64,000 nucleotides of DNA, taken from Maridesulfovibrio sp. (GTDB taxonomy: Bacteria > Desulfobacterota > Desulfovibrionia > Desulfovibrionales > Desulfovibrionaceae). How positions within the stretch are numbered: the stretch's first letter is position 1; the number at the start of each line of letters is the position of its first letter. Where the stretch lies: positions 310,001-374,000 of the forward strand of contig NZ_OY780933.1 of assembly GCF_963676065.1 (NCBI RefSeq), in the 5' to 3' direction. Below, piece after piece: positions 17,713-27,339 of the stretch. The notes below the pieces were generated by a model. The model had not been told where the DNA came from and did not search any database. It was given only the letters and a program-made list of their open reading frames with translations. The translations under genes and the position numbers were made by a program.

Positions 17713-18705
17713 ATGTCTGCTCAAATCACATTAAAGAAACTTGGAAACAGTGAAATCAAAATATCTCCCATTGGCCTCGGTTGCATGGGATTAAGTGAAT
17801 TTTATGGTGAAAGCACACCGGAAGAAGCCGGAGTGAATCTTATCCTCCATGCACTTGATCAGGGTATAAATTTCTTTGATACAGCCGACATGTACGGCGC
17901 GGGACACAATGAAAAGCTGCTGGCCAAAGCATTCAACGGACGCAGGGAGGATGCCGTAATCGCCACCAAGTTCGGTATTGTGCGCGAAAAAGGCGAGTAC
18001 GCCAGAACCATCAGCGGCAAGCCGGAATATGTACGCAAGTCCTGTCATGACAGTTTGCGCAGGCTTGGAACCGATTACATCGATCTTTACTACATTCACC
18101 GGGTAGATACGACGACTCCCATCGAGGATACCATCGGTGAAATGTCCCGTCTGGTTGAAGAGGGTAAAATCAGAGCCATCGGCATCTCCGAGGCTTCAGC
18201 GGAAACCCTGCGCCGGGCACATGCGGTGCATCCGCTTTCCGCCCTGCAATCGGAATATTCCATGCTCACCCGTGACCCGGAAGAGGAAATTCTCGCCCTG
18301 ACCCGTGAGCTGGGAATCAGCTTTGTTCCATACAGTCCCATTTGCCGGGGACTGCTCAGCAACTGGGCCCCTTCCAAAGACAACTCCGACTTTAGAAACC
18401 AGCTGCCACGCTTCAAAGGAGAAGCATACGCAAAGAACAAATCAATCGCTGCCGCACTGGGCGAGATAGCAGAAAAGAAAAATTGTACTCTAGCCCAGCT
18501 CTCACTGGCATGGGTATGCGCGCAAGGGGACAACATTATTCCCATTCCGGGAACCACTAAGATTAAAAACCTCGATTCCAACATCAAAGCAACGCAGGTG
18601 CTGCTGAGCAGTGAGGACCTAGCTGCCATTGAAAAGATTCTCACAACCAATAAAGTCCAAGGCAACCGCTATACTGACGAAGGTATGAAAGGCCTAAACA
18701 GTTAG
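17713..18705 (+). CDS. Aldo/keto reductase (AKR13/YghZ-Tas-like)
   Basis: A TIM-barrel NADPH-dependent oxidoreductase. The catalytic tetrad is visible as Asp and Tyr in FFDTADMYGAG, Lys in IATKFG and His in LYYIHRVD. The NADP-binding end reads IIPIPGTTKIKNLDSNIKA. The length of 330 is typical of the group that reduces aldehydes and ketones or isatin-like compounds. It starts 107 nt from the divergent LysR gene and is followed by a strong terminator, so it forms a single-gene unit presumably controlled by that regulator. Confidence 0.93.
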   Translation: MSAQITLKKLGNSEIKISPIGLGCMGLSEFYGESTPEEAGVNLILHALDQGINFFDTADMYGAGHNEKLLAKAFNGRREDAVIATKFGIVREKGEYARTISGKPEYVRKSCHDSLRRLGTDYIDLYYIHRVDTTTPIEDTIGEMSRLVEEGKIRAIGISEASAETLRRAHAVHPLSALQSEYSMLTRDPEEEILALTRELGISFVPYSPICRGLLSNWAPSKDNSDFRNQLPRFKGEAYAKNKSIAAALGEIAEKKNCTLAQLSLAWVCAQGDNIIPIPGTTKIKNLDSNIKATQVLLSSEDLAAIEKILTTNKVQGNRYTDEGMKGLNS

Positions 18706-18706
18706 A

Positions 18707-18750
18707 AAAGACAGCCCTTTTTCGCTAAATGTCGAAAAAGGGCTGTCTTT
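18707..18750 (+). terminator. Strong intrinsic terminator after the aldo/keto reductase
   Basis: An 18-bp perfect stem: AAAGACAGCCCTTTTTCG (18707-18724) pairs with CGAAAAAGGGCTGTCTTT (18733-18750) around an 8-nt loop. It begins 2 nt after the stop codon of the reductase gene. Confidence 0.85.
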
Positions 18751-18864
18751 AAAATCATCTGAGGTCTCATCTGTACTTGAATTTTGCTATATGATATTAT
18801 CATCATTCAGGATGGCTTATAATCAGCTACTTCATTATGCAAAAGAACAGTACAGGATCAAAAC

Positions 18865-20253
18865 GTGAAGCAAAGAAAAAGACTATACTCTATTGCTCTT
18901 AAAATTGCCGCAGTTTACTCACTTTTCGGATTTTTATGGATTATTCTTTCAGACAGACTGCTCAATTTTCTGGTACGCGACGCAGAAATAGTCCAGAGTA
19001 TCCAGACTGTTAAAGGCTGGTTATACGTACTGGTCACAGCGGCGATAATCTATATGCTGGTGGATAGATATGACCGGTCAGTACAAAAAAGCCAAAATGC
19101 CTACCGAAGGTTACTTGAAAACATCGCTGATCCAATTTTTCTGATCGGCTCTAATGGGCAAATAATCGATATAAATGAAGCCGCGGTAGAAACCTTAGGT
19201 TACAGCAGAAAACAGCTACTTGACTGCACCATTTCCGATGTGGCCCCCAGCGCAAACGAGAAAGAATGGGAAAAGGCAATAAACGAAGCCGGCCCCGACC
19301 AACGCTTCCTTTTCGAAAGCAAATACAGACGCAAAGACGGAACCAGTTATCCCGTAGAAGTGGTGGCCTGTGTTTTCGAAGAAAACGAACAAAAATTCTG
19401 CATCAGCGTAGCCCGGGATATTTCCCAGAGGCTAAAGACCATGGAACTTCTGCTGCAACGGGAAAAGATGGATTCACTGGGCGGAATGGCCGCCGGCATC
19501 GCACACGAAATAAACAATCCGCTGGCCGCTATTCTGGGCTCCTGTCAGAATATCCGCAACCGAATTTTCAACGACAGTCCTAAAAATTTACATATAGCTC
19601 AGGAGTGTAATGTAGATGTAAAAGCAATGCGCGAATATATGCGCAAAAGAGATATTCTAAATATGATCAGCACAATTTCTAAGGCTGGAGAAAGAGCATC
19701 GCAGATAATCTCAAGCATGCTGAATTTCGGCTACAGCAACTCTCAGAAGCTATACTCCTGCAATGTTTCAACCTTGCTTGATGAAAGTATTGAGCTGCTT
19801 TCTTCTGATGTCAATTTTTGCAGCACATATATGTTCAATAAACTAAGAATAACAAAAAAATATATAGCTGAGGACAACCCGGTATGTTGTGTACGCAGTG
19901 AGATAAGGCAGGTACTGGTAAATATGATACAAAACGCATGTGAAGCTATGGCGGGAAAAAAATATCCACCTGATGAACAGCCGGAATTAATTTTAAGGAC
20001 TAAATACGAAAAAGAAGGGACAATTATCGAAGTGGAAGATAACGGTCCCGGCATATCTCAGAACCGTTTAAAAAAAGTTTTTGAACCTTTCTACACATCC
20101 AAAAAAGTCGGTGAGGGTACCGGGCTTGGCCTGTCCATTTCATATTTTATAATCACCGAACAGCACAAAGGGACAATGGAAGTCAGCAGTATACTGGGTG
20201 AAGGTACCAAATTCACCATAACGCTGCCCAATAATTCAGGTAAATGCAGTTAG
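18865..20253 (+). CDS. Membrane PAS sensor histidine kinase
   Basis: Two transmembrane helices (about residues 9-31 and 46-67) with almost no periplasmic loop precede a PAS domain (about 77-190; RLLENIADPIFLIGSNGQIIDINEA). The dimerisation/phosphoacceptor region reads GGMAAGIAHEINNPLAAILG, and the ATPase domain has the N box (NMIQNACEAM), VEDNGPGIS and GTGLGLSIS. It lacks a receiver, so a separate response regulator is needed; none lies next to it. Strong terminators flank it, so it is a single-gene transcript. The signal is unknown. Confidence 0.92.
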   Translation: MKQRKRLYSIALKIAAVYSLFGFLWIILSDRLLNFLVRDAEIVQSIQTVKGWLYVLVTAAIIYMLVDRYDRSVQKSQNAYRRLLENIADPIFLIGSNGQIIDINEAAVETLGYSRKQLLDCTISDVAPSANEKEWEKAINEAGPDQRFLFESKYRRKDGTSYPVEVVACVFEENEQKFCISVARDISQRLKTMELLLQREKMDSLGGMAAGIAHEINNPLAAILGSCQNIRNRIFNDSPKNLHIAQECNVDVKAMREYMRKRDILNMISTISKAGERASQIISSMLNFGYSNSQKLYSCNVSTLLDESIELLSSDVNFCSTYMFNKLRITKKYIAEDNPVCCVRSEIRQVLVNMIQNACEAMAGKKYPPDEQPELILRTKYEKEGTIIEVEDNGPGISQNRLKKVFEPFYTSKKVGEGTGLGLSISYFIITEQHKGTMEVSSILGEGTKFTITLPNNSGKCS

Positions 20254-20260
20254 GTAAAAT

Positions 20261-20291
20261 AAAAAGGGAGCCCAAGCAGGCTCCCTTTTTT
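20261..20291. terminator. Bidirectional intrinsic terminator
   Basis: AAAAAGGGAGCC (20261-20272) pairs with GGCTCCCTTTTT (20279-20290) around a 6-nt loop. It lies between the sensor kinase and the convergent cupin gene and has A and T tracts on the correct sides for both directions. Confidence 0.87.
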
Positions 20292-20300
20292 AATAATTTA

Positions 20301-20663
20301 TTATTGCTTGATCAAAGTCAGCAGCATCTTGAACCGCTCACGTGCCTCAAGTCCGTGGGGAACATTGGCGGGCATTACGATTGATTCTCCGGCCGCGACA
20401 TTGAAGACTTCATCACCTATGGTAACTTCGGCAACGCCGTCGAGCACCTGTACCATGGCATCTCCCGGCGCACTGTGAGTGCTGATCCCTTCACCTGTAT
20501 CGAAGGCGAAAAGAGTCAGGGAAATCTGCTTCACCTGAGAAAGGGTCCGGCTGACCACCTGCCCTTCCTGATAAACAACCAAATCTGTCAGGTTCAGCAC
20601 CTTGTTGTGATCAATATTCTTTATGGTCAAATCCTTAATATTCTTGAGATTTAAATCAGCCAT
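20301..20663 (-). CDS. Small cupin-domain protein
   Basis: A single cupin barrel of 120 residues. The motifs fit a conserved double-stranded beta-helix: TGEGISTHSAPGDAMVQVLDGVAEVTIGDEVFNV followed by AGESIVMPANVPHGLEA. Metal-ligand histidines are only partly kept. I chose the ATG at 20663, because GGAGG stands 5 nt upstream; the frame extends four codons further to 20675 with no such site. It could sense or bind a small ligand. The function is unknown and its closest neighbours do not explain it. Confidence 0.82.
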   Translation of the reverse strand: MADLNLKNIKDLTIKNIDHNKVLNLTDLVVYQEGQVVSRTLSQVKQISLTLFAFDTGEGISTHSAPGDAMVQVLDGVAEVTIGDEVFNVAAGESIVMPANVPHGLEARERFKMLLTLIKQ

Positions 20664-20776
20664 ATCAACCTCCATGTAAATGGTTCGGTTTATTGTTCAG
20701 GTTGAATGTCTCAACCGCTACAGCTTATATTTCCCACAAAAAAGGTAGACCTTATATGACATAAGTCAACCTGAGC

Positions 20777-23700
20777 TTATTTTTCCCTCTCAAAAACATA
20801 ATATCCCACAGGAATGACCAACAGCGTAAAGAGAGTGGAAGCGGTCAGTCCAAAAATAAGCGCCCAGGCCAGACCTGAAAAAATCGGGTCAAGGGTGATG
20901 GGCCATGCTCCAAGAGCGGTGGTTGCCGCAGTTAGGAGAATGGGCCGCAAACGGACTGAACCGGATTTGATGATCGCCTCTTTCAGTTCCATGCCTCCGG
21001 CAACGGATTGGCGGATAAAATCGATGAGCACCAGCGAATTACGGATTACTATCCCTCCTAGCGCGATCATACCTATCATTGCCGTGGCGGTGAAAAAGAC
21101 AGGGTCGGCAAAAGCTGCTCCGACCGCCCCCTGCACGGTCCCGGCACTGAATAGATTCAGCAGCCAGAATCCGGGCATAATCCCCAGCAGGGTCAGCGGG
21201 ATAGCGCACATGATCAAAAGCGGCATACCGAATGATCCGGTTTCCACGATGAGCAGAATGTAGATCCCCAGCAGGGCCGCGCCAAAGGCAATGCCGAGAT
21301 CACGAAATACGTCAAGGGTGATCTGCCATTCCCCCTCGCCAGCCCAGTCGGTCCAGATAAAAGGAGGCAGCGGATCGTTATCAAGTTTGGACTGCATGTC
21401 GAGAATTGCTTCGCCCGGAGCACGACCCGCCATTTCCGCGAACACGTAGACCACTCTCTTAAGATTCTTATGGTAAACGGGCTGCTCCCGGCTGATCTGA
21501 ACCAGACTCCCCAGTTCGGCCAGCGGAACATTTTTACCATCTGAAGTACGAACTTTGAGCTGTTCCAATGAAGTCACGTCAGCTCGACGCAAAAGCGGTA
21601 GAATCATGCGCACCGGCAGCGGATTACGCTCATTCTGCTCATGCACTGTCGCCGGGACCATACCGGAAAGTGCCATTTGCAAGGTGCTCACCACATCACG
21701 GGCACTGACTCCGTGCAGGGCCGCCTTTTCCTTATCAAGCACGAAATCGATCATGCCCTGCTCCGCCTCAGTGGAAGTGTCTATATCCACAACTCCGGGC
21801 TCCTGTTTCATTGTGCCCGCAATCTGCAGCGCACTCTCAATCAGGGCTGAATAAGGCCGGTCCTCGGCTCCGTACACCTCGGTAGTTATCGTCGAGATGA
21901 CCGGTGGACCTGGAGGGGATTCCACTATTTTGATATTGGCATTGTTGCGCGCGGCAACCTGTTCCAATTCATTACGCAAACGAAGCACAATGGCATGGCT
22001 CTGCTCTTCACGCTGGTCCTTATCGGCCAGATTAACCCTGATATCGGCCATATGCCCACCGTCACGCCAGTAATAATGACGGACCAAGCCGTTGAAATCC
22101 ATAGGAGAAGGTTCTCCGGTATAGGTTACGTAATTTGTTACTTCCGGCACGGTTTTAAGAACCTGTTCCAGTTCACGGACCACCCGGTCAGTCTGCTCAA
22201 GCGGCGTGCCTTCATCCATATCTATGACAATCTGAAATTCATTTTTATTGTCAAACGGCAGCATTTTCAGCGGCACCATCCGCAATCCGGCCAGAGCTAA
22301 TGAAAAGATCAAACCGCCCATAATAACCAGTAGCAGAATCCAGCGCCGAACGCGTGATTCCAGAAAAGGCGTGATAATCCGCTTATATATTCTTTCTATT
22401 CTTCCCGGACCGGAGGACGCTGCCAACGCCTGAGGTTGAATGTTCTTAAGCAGGCGAAAGGCCATCCATGGTACGATGGTCAGGGCGCAGACAGTAGAGA
22501 ATGTGACTGTCAACGGGACATTAGCGGCCATGGGAGCCATGTACGGTCCCATCATTCCGGTGATGAAAAAAAGAGGCACAAAAGAAACAATAATCGCCAG
22601 TGTGGACATGATAACCGGAGGCAGAACCTCGGAAACGGCATCAAGGGTCGCAGCGGCTGGTTTCTTCTTCCTCATTAAAATATGACGCTGAATATTATCG
22701 ACATTGGTAATCGGGTCATCGACCACAAGTCCGAGGGAAAGGATGAGAGCGAAGAGAGTCACCCGGTTTATGGTGTAGCCGAGCATATAATTCACGAACA
22801 AAGCCAACGAAAAGCTGATCGGCACAGCCAGAGCAACCACCGCAGCCTCGCGCCAGCCAAGAGTCAAGGCCAGCAGAATAACCACGGTGACAACGGCAAA
22901 GCCTAAGGAACCGAGCAGTTCGTCGACCTTGGCATCGGCGGTCTTGCCGTAATCGCGGGTAACCGCAACTTCAATTCCTTCAGGAAGGATGGCCTGCCGC
23001 AATTTATCCATGCGCCCGAGCACAGCCTCGGCCACCTTTACCGCATTGGTTCCCTTTTTCTTGGAAAAGGCGATAGTTACCGCCGGGCGTGATCTCTGTT
23101 CCGGGTCCTGCCCTGTACCGGTCAGATACATTCTGGAAAATCCTATCCGGGAATAGGAATCAGCTTCCTGCGGCCCGTCTATAACTTTCGCCACATCGCG
23201 CAGATAGACCGGTCTGGAATTAAATACACCGACCACCAGATTGCGAACATCCGCAGCGTCTTCCAAAAAAGAATTAGCGGAGACAACAATTTCCTTATTC
23301 CCGGAAAGCACCGAACCGGCCACTGCGGACTGATCCGCGCCCTTGAGCGCGGCGGCTATTTCAAGCGGAGAAATGTTGAATCCAGCCATCCGTTCAGGAA
23401 AAAGTTCTACCCGTACCTCACGGGAACGCCCGGACACAAGCGAAACGCGGGAAAGGTTCTCCACCTCAGCCAGACGGGAGGCGAATTCTTCAGCCACACG
23501 CCGCAATTCAAAATCTGAAATATCACTACGTCCGGCTGCAGGATAAAGGGTCAAAGACACGATGGGGACGTCATCGATCTCAATCGGTTTAACAACCCAA
23601 CTGGAAGCGATCCCCGGAGCAATATCCGTATTTTTGGCAATGGCGTTATGCAGCTTGATCAAGGATTCCTCACGATCCTCGCCCACATAGAAGCGGACCG

Positions 23701-24013
23701 TGACCATAGAAGAATCGCGCCGTGAAATTGAGTAGACGTATTCCACCCCGTCAATCTGCCAGAGAATGCGCTCAAGCGGAGTGGTGACCAGTTTTTCCAC
23801 TTCCTCGACCCCGGCTCCGGGCGCCTGAACCATAATGTCGGCCATGGGCACGACTATCTGCGGCTCTTCCTCTCTCGGGGTAAGCTGAACAGCGGCCACA
23901 CCCAGCAGAATTGCGCCTATAACCAGCACTACGGTAAGCTTGGAATGAAGAAAAAAACGAACGGCCGAGGCTATCAGGCCTTGGGAAGGTTCAGGATTGA
24001 GCGGGGCGGACAT
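20777..24013 (-). CDS. RND-family efflux transporter permease (AcrB/MexB-like)
   Basis: An inner-membrane proton-driven pump of 1078 residues with the duplicated RND layout: one N-terminal helix, a large periplasmic porter domain, and clusters of transmembrane helices near 350-560 and 880-1075. Conserved parts include TPREEEPQIVVPMADI, VTTPLERILWQIDGVEYVYS and LGLVVDDPITNVDNI, the last holding the paired aspartates of the proton relay. Its start overlaps the adaptor stop by one base. No outer-membrane factor is present, so it probably uses a TolC-like protein encoded elsewhere. The substrate cannot be read from sequence. Confidence 0.93.
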   Translation of the reverse strand: MSAPLNPEPSQGLIASAVRFFLHSKLTVVLVIGAILLGVAAVQLTPREEEPQIVVPMADIMVQAPGAGVEEVEKLVTTPLERILWQIDGVEYVYSISRRDSSMVTVRFYVGEDREESLIKLHNAIAKNTDIAPGIASSWVVKPIEIDDVPIVSLTLYPAAGRSDISDFELRRVAEEFASRLAEVENLSRVSLVSGRSREVRVELFPERMAGFNISPLEIAAALKGADQSAVAGSVLSGNKEIVVSANSFLEDAADVRNLVVGVFNSRPVYLRDVAKVIDGPQEADSYSRIGFSRMYLTGTGQDPEQRSRPAVTIAFSKKKGTNAVKVAEAVLGRMDKLRQAILPEGIEVAVTRDYGKTADAKVDELLGSLGFAVVTVVILLALTLGWREAAVVALAVPISFSLALFVNYMLGYTINRVTLFALILSLGLVVDDPITNVDNIQRHILMRKKKPAAATLDAVSEVLPPVIMSTLAIIVSFVPLFFITGMMGPYMAPMAANVPLTVTFSTVCALTIVPWMAFRLLKNIQPQALAASSGPGRIERIYKRIITPFLESRVRRWILLLVIMGGLIFSLALAGLRMVPLKMLPFDNKNEFQIVIDMDEGTPLEQTDRVVRELEQVLKTVPEVTNYVTYTGEPSPMDFNGLVRHYYWRDGGHMADIRVNLADKDQREEQSHAIVLRLRNELEQVAARNNANIKIVESPPGPPVISTITTEVYGAEDRPYSALIESALQIAGTMKQEPGVVDIDTSTEAEQGMIDFVLDKEKAALHGVSARDVVSTLQMALSGMVPATVHEQNERNPLPVRMILPLLRRADVTSLEQLKVRTSDGKNVPLAELGSLVQISREQPVYHKNLKRVVYVFAEMAGRAPGEAILDMQSKLDNDPLPPFIWTDWAGEGEWQITLDVFRDLGIAFGAALLGIYILLIVETGSFGMPLLIMCAIPLTLLGIMPGFWLLNLFSAGTVQGAVGAAFADPVFFTATAMIGMIALGGIVIRNSLVLIDFIRQSVAGGMELKEAIIKSGSVRLRPILLTAATTALGAWPITLDPIFSGLAWALIFGLTASTLFTLLVIPVGYYVFEREK

Positions 24014-25170
24014 TACTGCTGCCCTCCAGCCACGGACAAATCATAGCCGACTGTTTCATTACCGTTAAGACCTGAAAGAATCTCCAGCTTGTTGCCGTGT
24101 TTCGCACCGCTGCGCACATAAAAGGGTTCCCATGATTCGCCGCTTTGCACCAGCACGGTTTCGAGCTGTCCGACACGGGACACGGCTTTAGCCGGTACGA
24201 GGACCACATCCTTTTGGCCTACGGGAATCAGTAACCTCCCGAACATACCGGGATAAAGTCCCGGCAGGGGTTTAAGTCCGGCTTTAACCAGAAATGTACG
24301 GGTCAATGGATCAGCGGAGGGAACAACCTCTTCCACTATCGCCTCGGAAAGATCACCCAGAGCCTCAATATCAACATCCAGTTTTTGCCCTATACGCACC
24401 TGCCCGATGAGACCTTCACGCACAAGGGCTTCCAGCCGTAAAGTTCCGCCGGTCTGGATCAACATAAGCGTCTTACCCGGAAAGGCCAGATCACCGGGTT
24501 CAACCATGCGCCTGGCGACTTCTCCGTCAGCCGGGGCTTTGATTGTTGTATAGCCTAATCCGATACGGGATTCTTCAACACCTTTACGGGCCTGACGGAC
24601 TCTTGCTGTCGCCGCGTCCAGCCCATCTTCAGCCTGTGCCAGAGCGGCTTTTGCCTTCAGGTAGGCTGCCTCCACCCGGTCAAGTTCATCCTGTGTGGCG
24701 ACCTTGCCTTCAAAAAGTTTTTTCATCCGTTTCCACGTGGCTGTGGCTGTATTAGATTCAGCTTTGGCGGCATTGATGCCTTCCCGGGCCTGACGTTCGG
24801 CTGCCTGCGCGGATTTAAGCCCCTGCTGGGCACTTTCGAGTCTGGCCTGAAGCTGACGGTGATCCAGTACGATAAGCGTATCCCCTCTGCTGACTTTCTG
24901 ACCGGACCGGACCAGAACTTTGCGTACTTTCCCAGTCACCTGTGCCTCAATAGAAGCTTCTGTTTCAGGGCGCACAGTTCCCACAGCTTCATAAATTACC
25001 GGAACTGAGACAACTTCAGCTAATGCGGTACGGGTGGGAGTTTCTCCGTTACGGATGGATACAATCCTGCCCGGCTCAATAACACCCGACTTGAATGACC
25101 CGCTCATCCAGAGAACAAGGAACATTATAGCAGCGCCCAACATGGCAACAAAAATACATTTTTTAGTCAT
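24013..25170 (-). CDS. RND efflux periplasmic adaptor (membrane fusion protein)
   Basis: The adaptor joins the inner-membrane pump to an outer-membrane channel. It has an N-terminal membrane anchor (CIFVAMLGAAIMFLVLWM), a lipoyl half-motif (ASIEAQVTGKVRKVLVRSGQKVS), a long Ala/Gln-rich coiled-coil hairpin (about 110-185), the second lipoyl half (TTIKAPADGEVARRMVEPGDL) and a beta-barrel. I placed the start at 25170, since GGAG stands 6 nt upstream; the frame extends to 25224 without such a site. Stop and next start overlap as TAATG, implying coupled translation. Confidence 0.92.
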   Translation of the reverse strand: MTKKCIFVAMLGAAIMFLVLWMSGSFKSGVIEPGRIVSIRNGETPTRTALAEVVSVPVIYEAVGTVRPETEASIEAQVTGKVRKVLVRSGQKVSRGDTLIVLDHRQLQARLESAQQGLKSAQAAERQAREGINAAKAESNTATATWKRMKKLFEGKVATQDELDRVEAAYLKAKAALAQAEDGLDAATARVRQARKGVEESRIGLGYTTIKAPADGEVARRMVEPGDLAFPGKTLMLIQTGGTLRLEALVREGLIGQVRIGQKLDVDIEALGDLSEAIVEEVVPSADPLTRTFLVKAGLKPLPGLYPGMFGRLLIPVGQKDVVLVPAKAVSRVGQLETVLVQSGESWEPFYVRSGAKHGNKLEILSGLNGNETVGYDLSVAGGQQ

Positions 25171-25384
25171 AATCAGCTCCGGTAAAAGACAATAAAAATA
25201 TCTTATATTACAAATTTTATACACACTGCAATCAACTGTTTCAATTACAATTATCTAACCTGACAAAAAAACGTTCTTTATAATTCGTAGATAAAAAAAC
25301 ACTATTAATTCACAAGACATATTTTTTTTTGTATCCTGCTGAAGTAATCTTTTACTGTACGCTTAATTACAAGGCGGAGAAAAA

Positions 25385-27322
25385 ATGGGAACCCAAAGAA
25401 ATGCCAATAGACACGGTCGCTACCGTTTGATTTTTGAATTCTCCCCTCATGCAATGATACGTTTCGATAACACCGGAACAATTATCGACTGTAACCACAA
25501 ATTCGTTGAATTGATGGGCGCGGATAAGGAAAAACTGATCGGTTTTAACTCCATAGAACAAAGTACCCCTAAAATGAGCGCGGCCATAAAAAAAGCCGTA
25601 CAGGGGGAGACTTCCGAGTACGAAGATGAATATACCTCTGTAACCGGCAATAAAACCAGCTACATCCGCGCAGTATTCAATCCGGTGGAACAAGGAGTCA
25701 ATCCTACGGAAGTAATCGCCAGTCTGGAAGATATTACCGAACGCAAAAGGATTGAAAAGGAACTGTCCAAGACCGAATCCCATATCAAGACTTTGGCTGA
25801 GAACTCCAAAGATCTGATCTATCGTTTTTCAGTACAGGACGAGATATTTGAATATATGAGTCCGGCTTGTTTGACTATAACCGGCTACCCTCCCGGAACA
25901 TTTTATAATAATTCGCAGTTCTTTTTTGATCTGGTCCATCCGGAATTTGAAAATTTCATGCAGCAGCTGTGGATGGACATGTCCATGGGAAAAATGTCTC
26001 CTCTGGTGGAATACAAAATAATCGACCGCTACGGAAAATCAAAATGGCTGCAACAAAGCAACATTCCGTCTTATGATCAGGAAGGTAATCCCACTACGGT
26101 TGAAGGAATCGTTCGCGATGTAACAGAATTAAAGGAAGCGCTGAAAAAGATTGAGCAGGAAAAAGCCAAAGCTGAAGCCGCCAGCAACACCAAATCTGAA
26201 TTTCTGGCCAACATGAGTCATGAAATCCGCACCCCCCTGAATGGAATCATGGGCATGCTGCAACTCATGGACGCGGAAAAGCTGACCCCTAAGCAGGATG
26301 AATACATACATGCCGCGATACAGGCATCCAAAAGACTGAACAACGTCCTTACCGATATTCTTGATCTGGCCAGAGTTGAAGCCGGCAAGCTGTCCCTGTG
26401 CTATAAAGAATTCAATCCAGCTGAGGCAATGAAGCAGGTTTTTAAGCTTTTTGAAGTCACATCACGCCATTCCGGGGTGAAGCTGGAACTGAAGATCGCT
26501 CCGAACATACCGCAGACAATTATAGGGGACCCGGCACGTCTGCAACAGATCCTGACCAATCTTGTCGGCAATTCCCTGAAATTCACCCATCAGGGATATA
26601 TACGTATTGAAGCGGTTTTACTGCCTTATTCTTTACCCGGACACTGTCATATACTCTTCTCAGTGGAAGATACAGGTGAGGGTATTCCCGAAGAAAAGAT
26701 GCATGTGCTTTTTCAATCTTTCACTCAAATTAAGGACAGCTACACCCGACAATATCAGGGAGCCGGACTGGGCCTTTCCATTTGTAAAAGGCTTACAGAA
26801 CTGATGAAAGGGACTATAGCCATTGAAAGCACCTCTGGGGAAGGTACCACCTTCTATGTTTCAATACCCTTTACCCTGCCCATAAATGAAACTGTTTTAC
26901 CGAAAAAAATTCATTCTGAGCCGGTAATAATATCCTCATTTAATGAGTACCGCATCCTTGTGGCTGAAGATGAAAAAGTAAACAGACTTTACACCAAGCG
27001 ATTTCTGGAACAACTGGGGTTCGCTGTGGATACGGTAAAAAACGGACGTGAGGCACTGGACAAGCTCTTATACAAAGATTTCAAAATGATACTCATGGAT
27101 GTTCAGATGCCCGAGATGAACGGCATCGAGGCAACCAAGGCCATCAGGATGGGGGAAGCCGGGGCACACAACAAACGAATCCCGATCATTGCCATCACCG
27201 CCTATGCCATGCAGGGTGACCGGGACCAGTTTATTAAAGACGGGATGGACGATTACATCGCCAAACCGATTCAAGAAGATGAACTGCGTAAAGTAATAAT
27301 GAAAAGATTAAAAAATGACTGA
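25385..27322 (+). CDS. Soluble PAS-PAS hybrid histidine kinase with receiver
   Basis: No transmembrane segment is seen, so it senses an internal signal. Order: PAS (about 12-125, FEFSPHAMIRFDNTGTIIDC), a second PAS (about 130-250, ending VEGIVRDVTELKEA), a short coiled coil, the phosphoacceptor domain with FLANMSHEIRTPLNG (His near 279), the ATPase domain with VEDTGEGIP and GAGLGLSICKRL, and a receiver (about 520-640, ILMDVQMPEMNG). It sits between the efflux genes and the leftward nif genes. A role in nif control is possible but nothing in the sequence shows it. Confidence 0.93.
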   Translation: MGTQRNANRHGRYRLIFEFSPHAMIRFDNTGTIIDCNHKFVELMGADKEKLIGFNSIEQSTPKMSAAIKKAVQGETSEYEDEYTSVTGNKTSYIRAVFNPVEQGVNPTEVIASLEDITERKRIEKELSKTESHIKTLAENSKDLIYRFSVQDEIFEYMSPACLTITGYPPGTFYNNSQFFFDLVHPEFENFMQQLWMDMSMGKMSPLVEYKIIDRYGKSKWLQQSNIPSYDQEGNPTTVEGIVRDVTELKEALKKIEQEKAKAEAASNTKSEFLANMSHEIRTPLNGIMGMLQLMDAEKLTPKQDEYIHAAIQASKRLNNVLTDILDLARVEAGKLSLCYKEFNPAEAMKQVFKLFEVTSRHSGVKLELKIAPNIPQTIIGDPARLQQILTNLVGNSLKFTHQGYIRIEAVLLPYSLPGHCHILFSVEDTGEGIPEEKMHVLFQSFTQIKDSYTRQYQGAGLGLSICKRLTELMKGTIAIESTSGEGTTFYVSIPFTLPINETVLPKKIHSEPVIISSFNEYRILVAEDEKVNRLYTKRFLEQLGFAVDTVKNGREALDKLLYKDFKMILMDVQMPEMNGIEATKAIRMGEAGAHNKRIPIIAITAYAMQGDRDQFIKDGMDDYIAKPIQEDELRKVIMKRLKND

Positions 27323-27339
27323 ATCAGATCTGGAAAGAC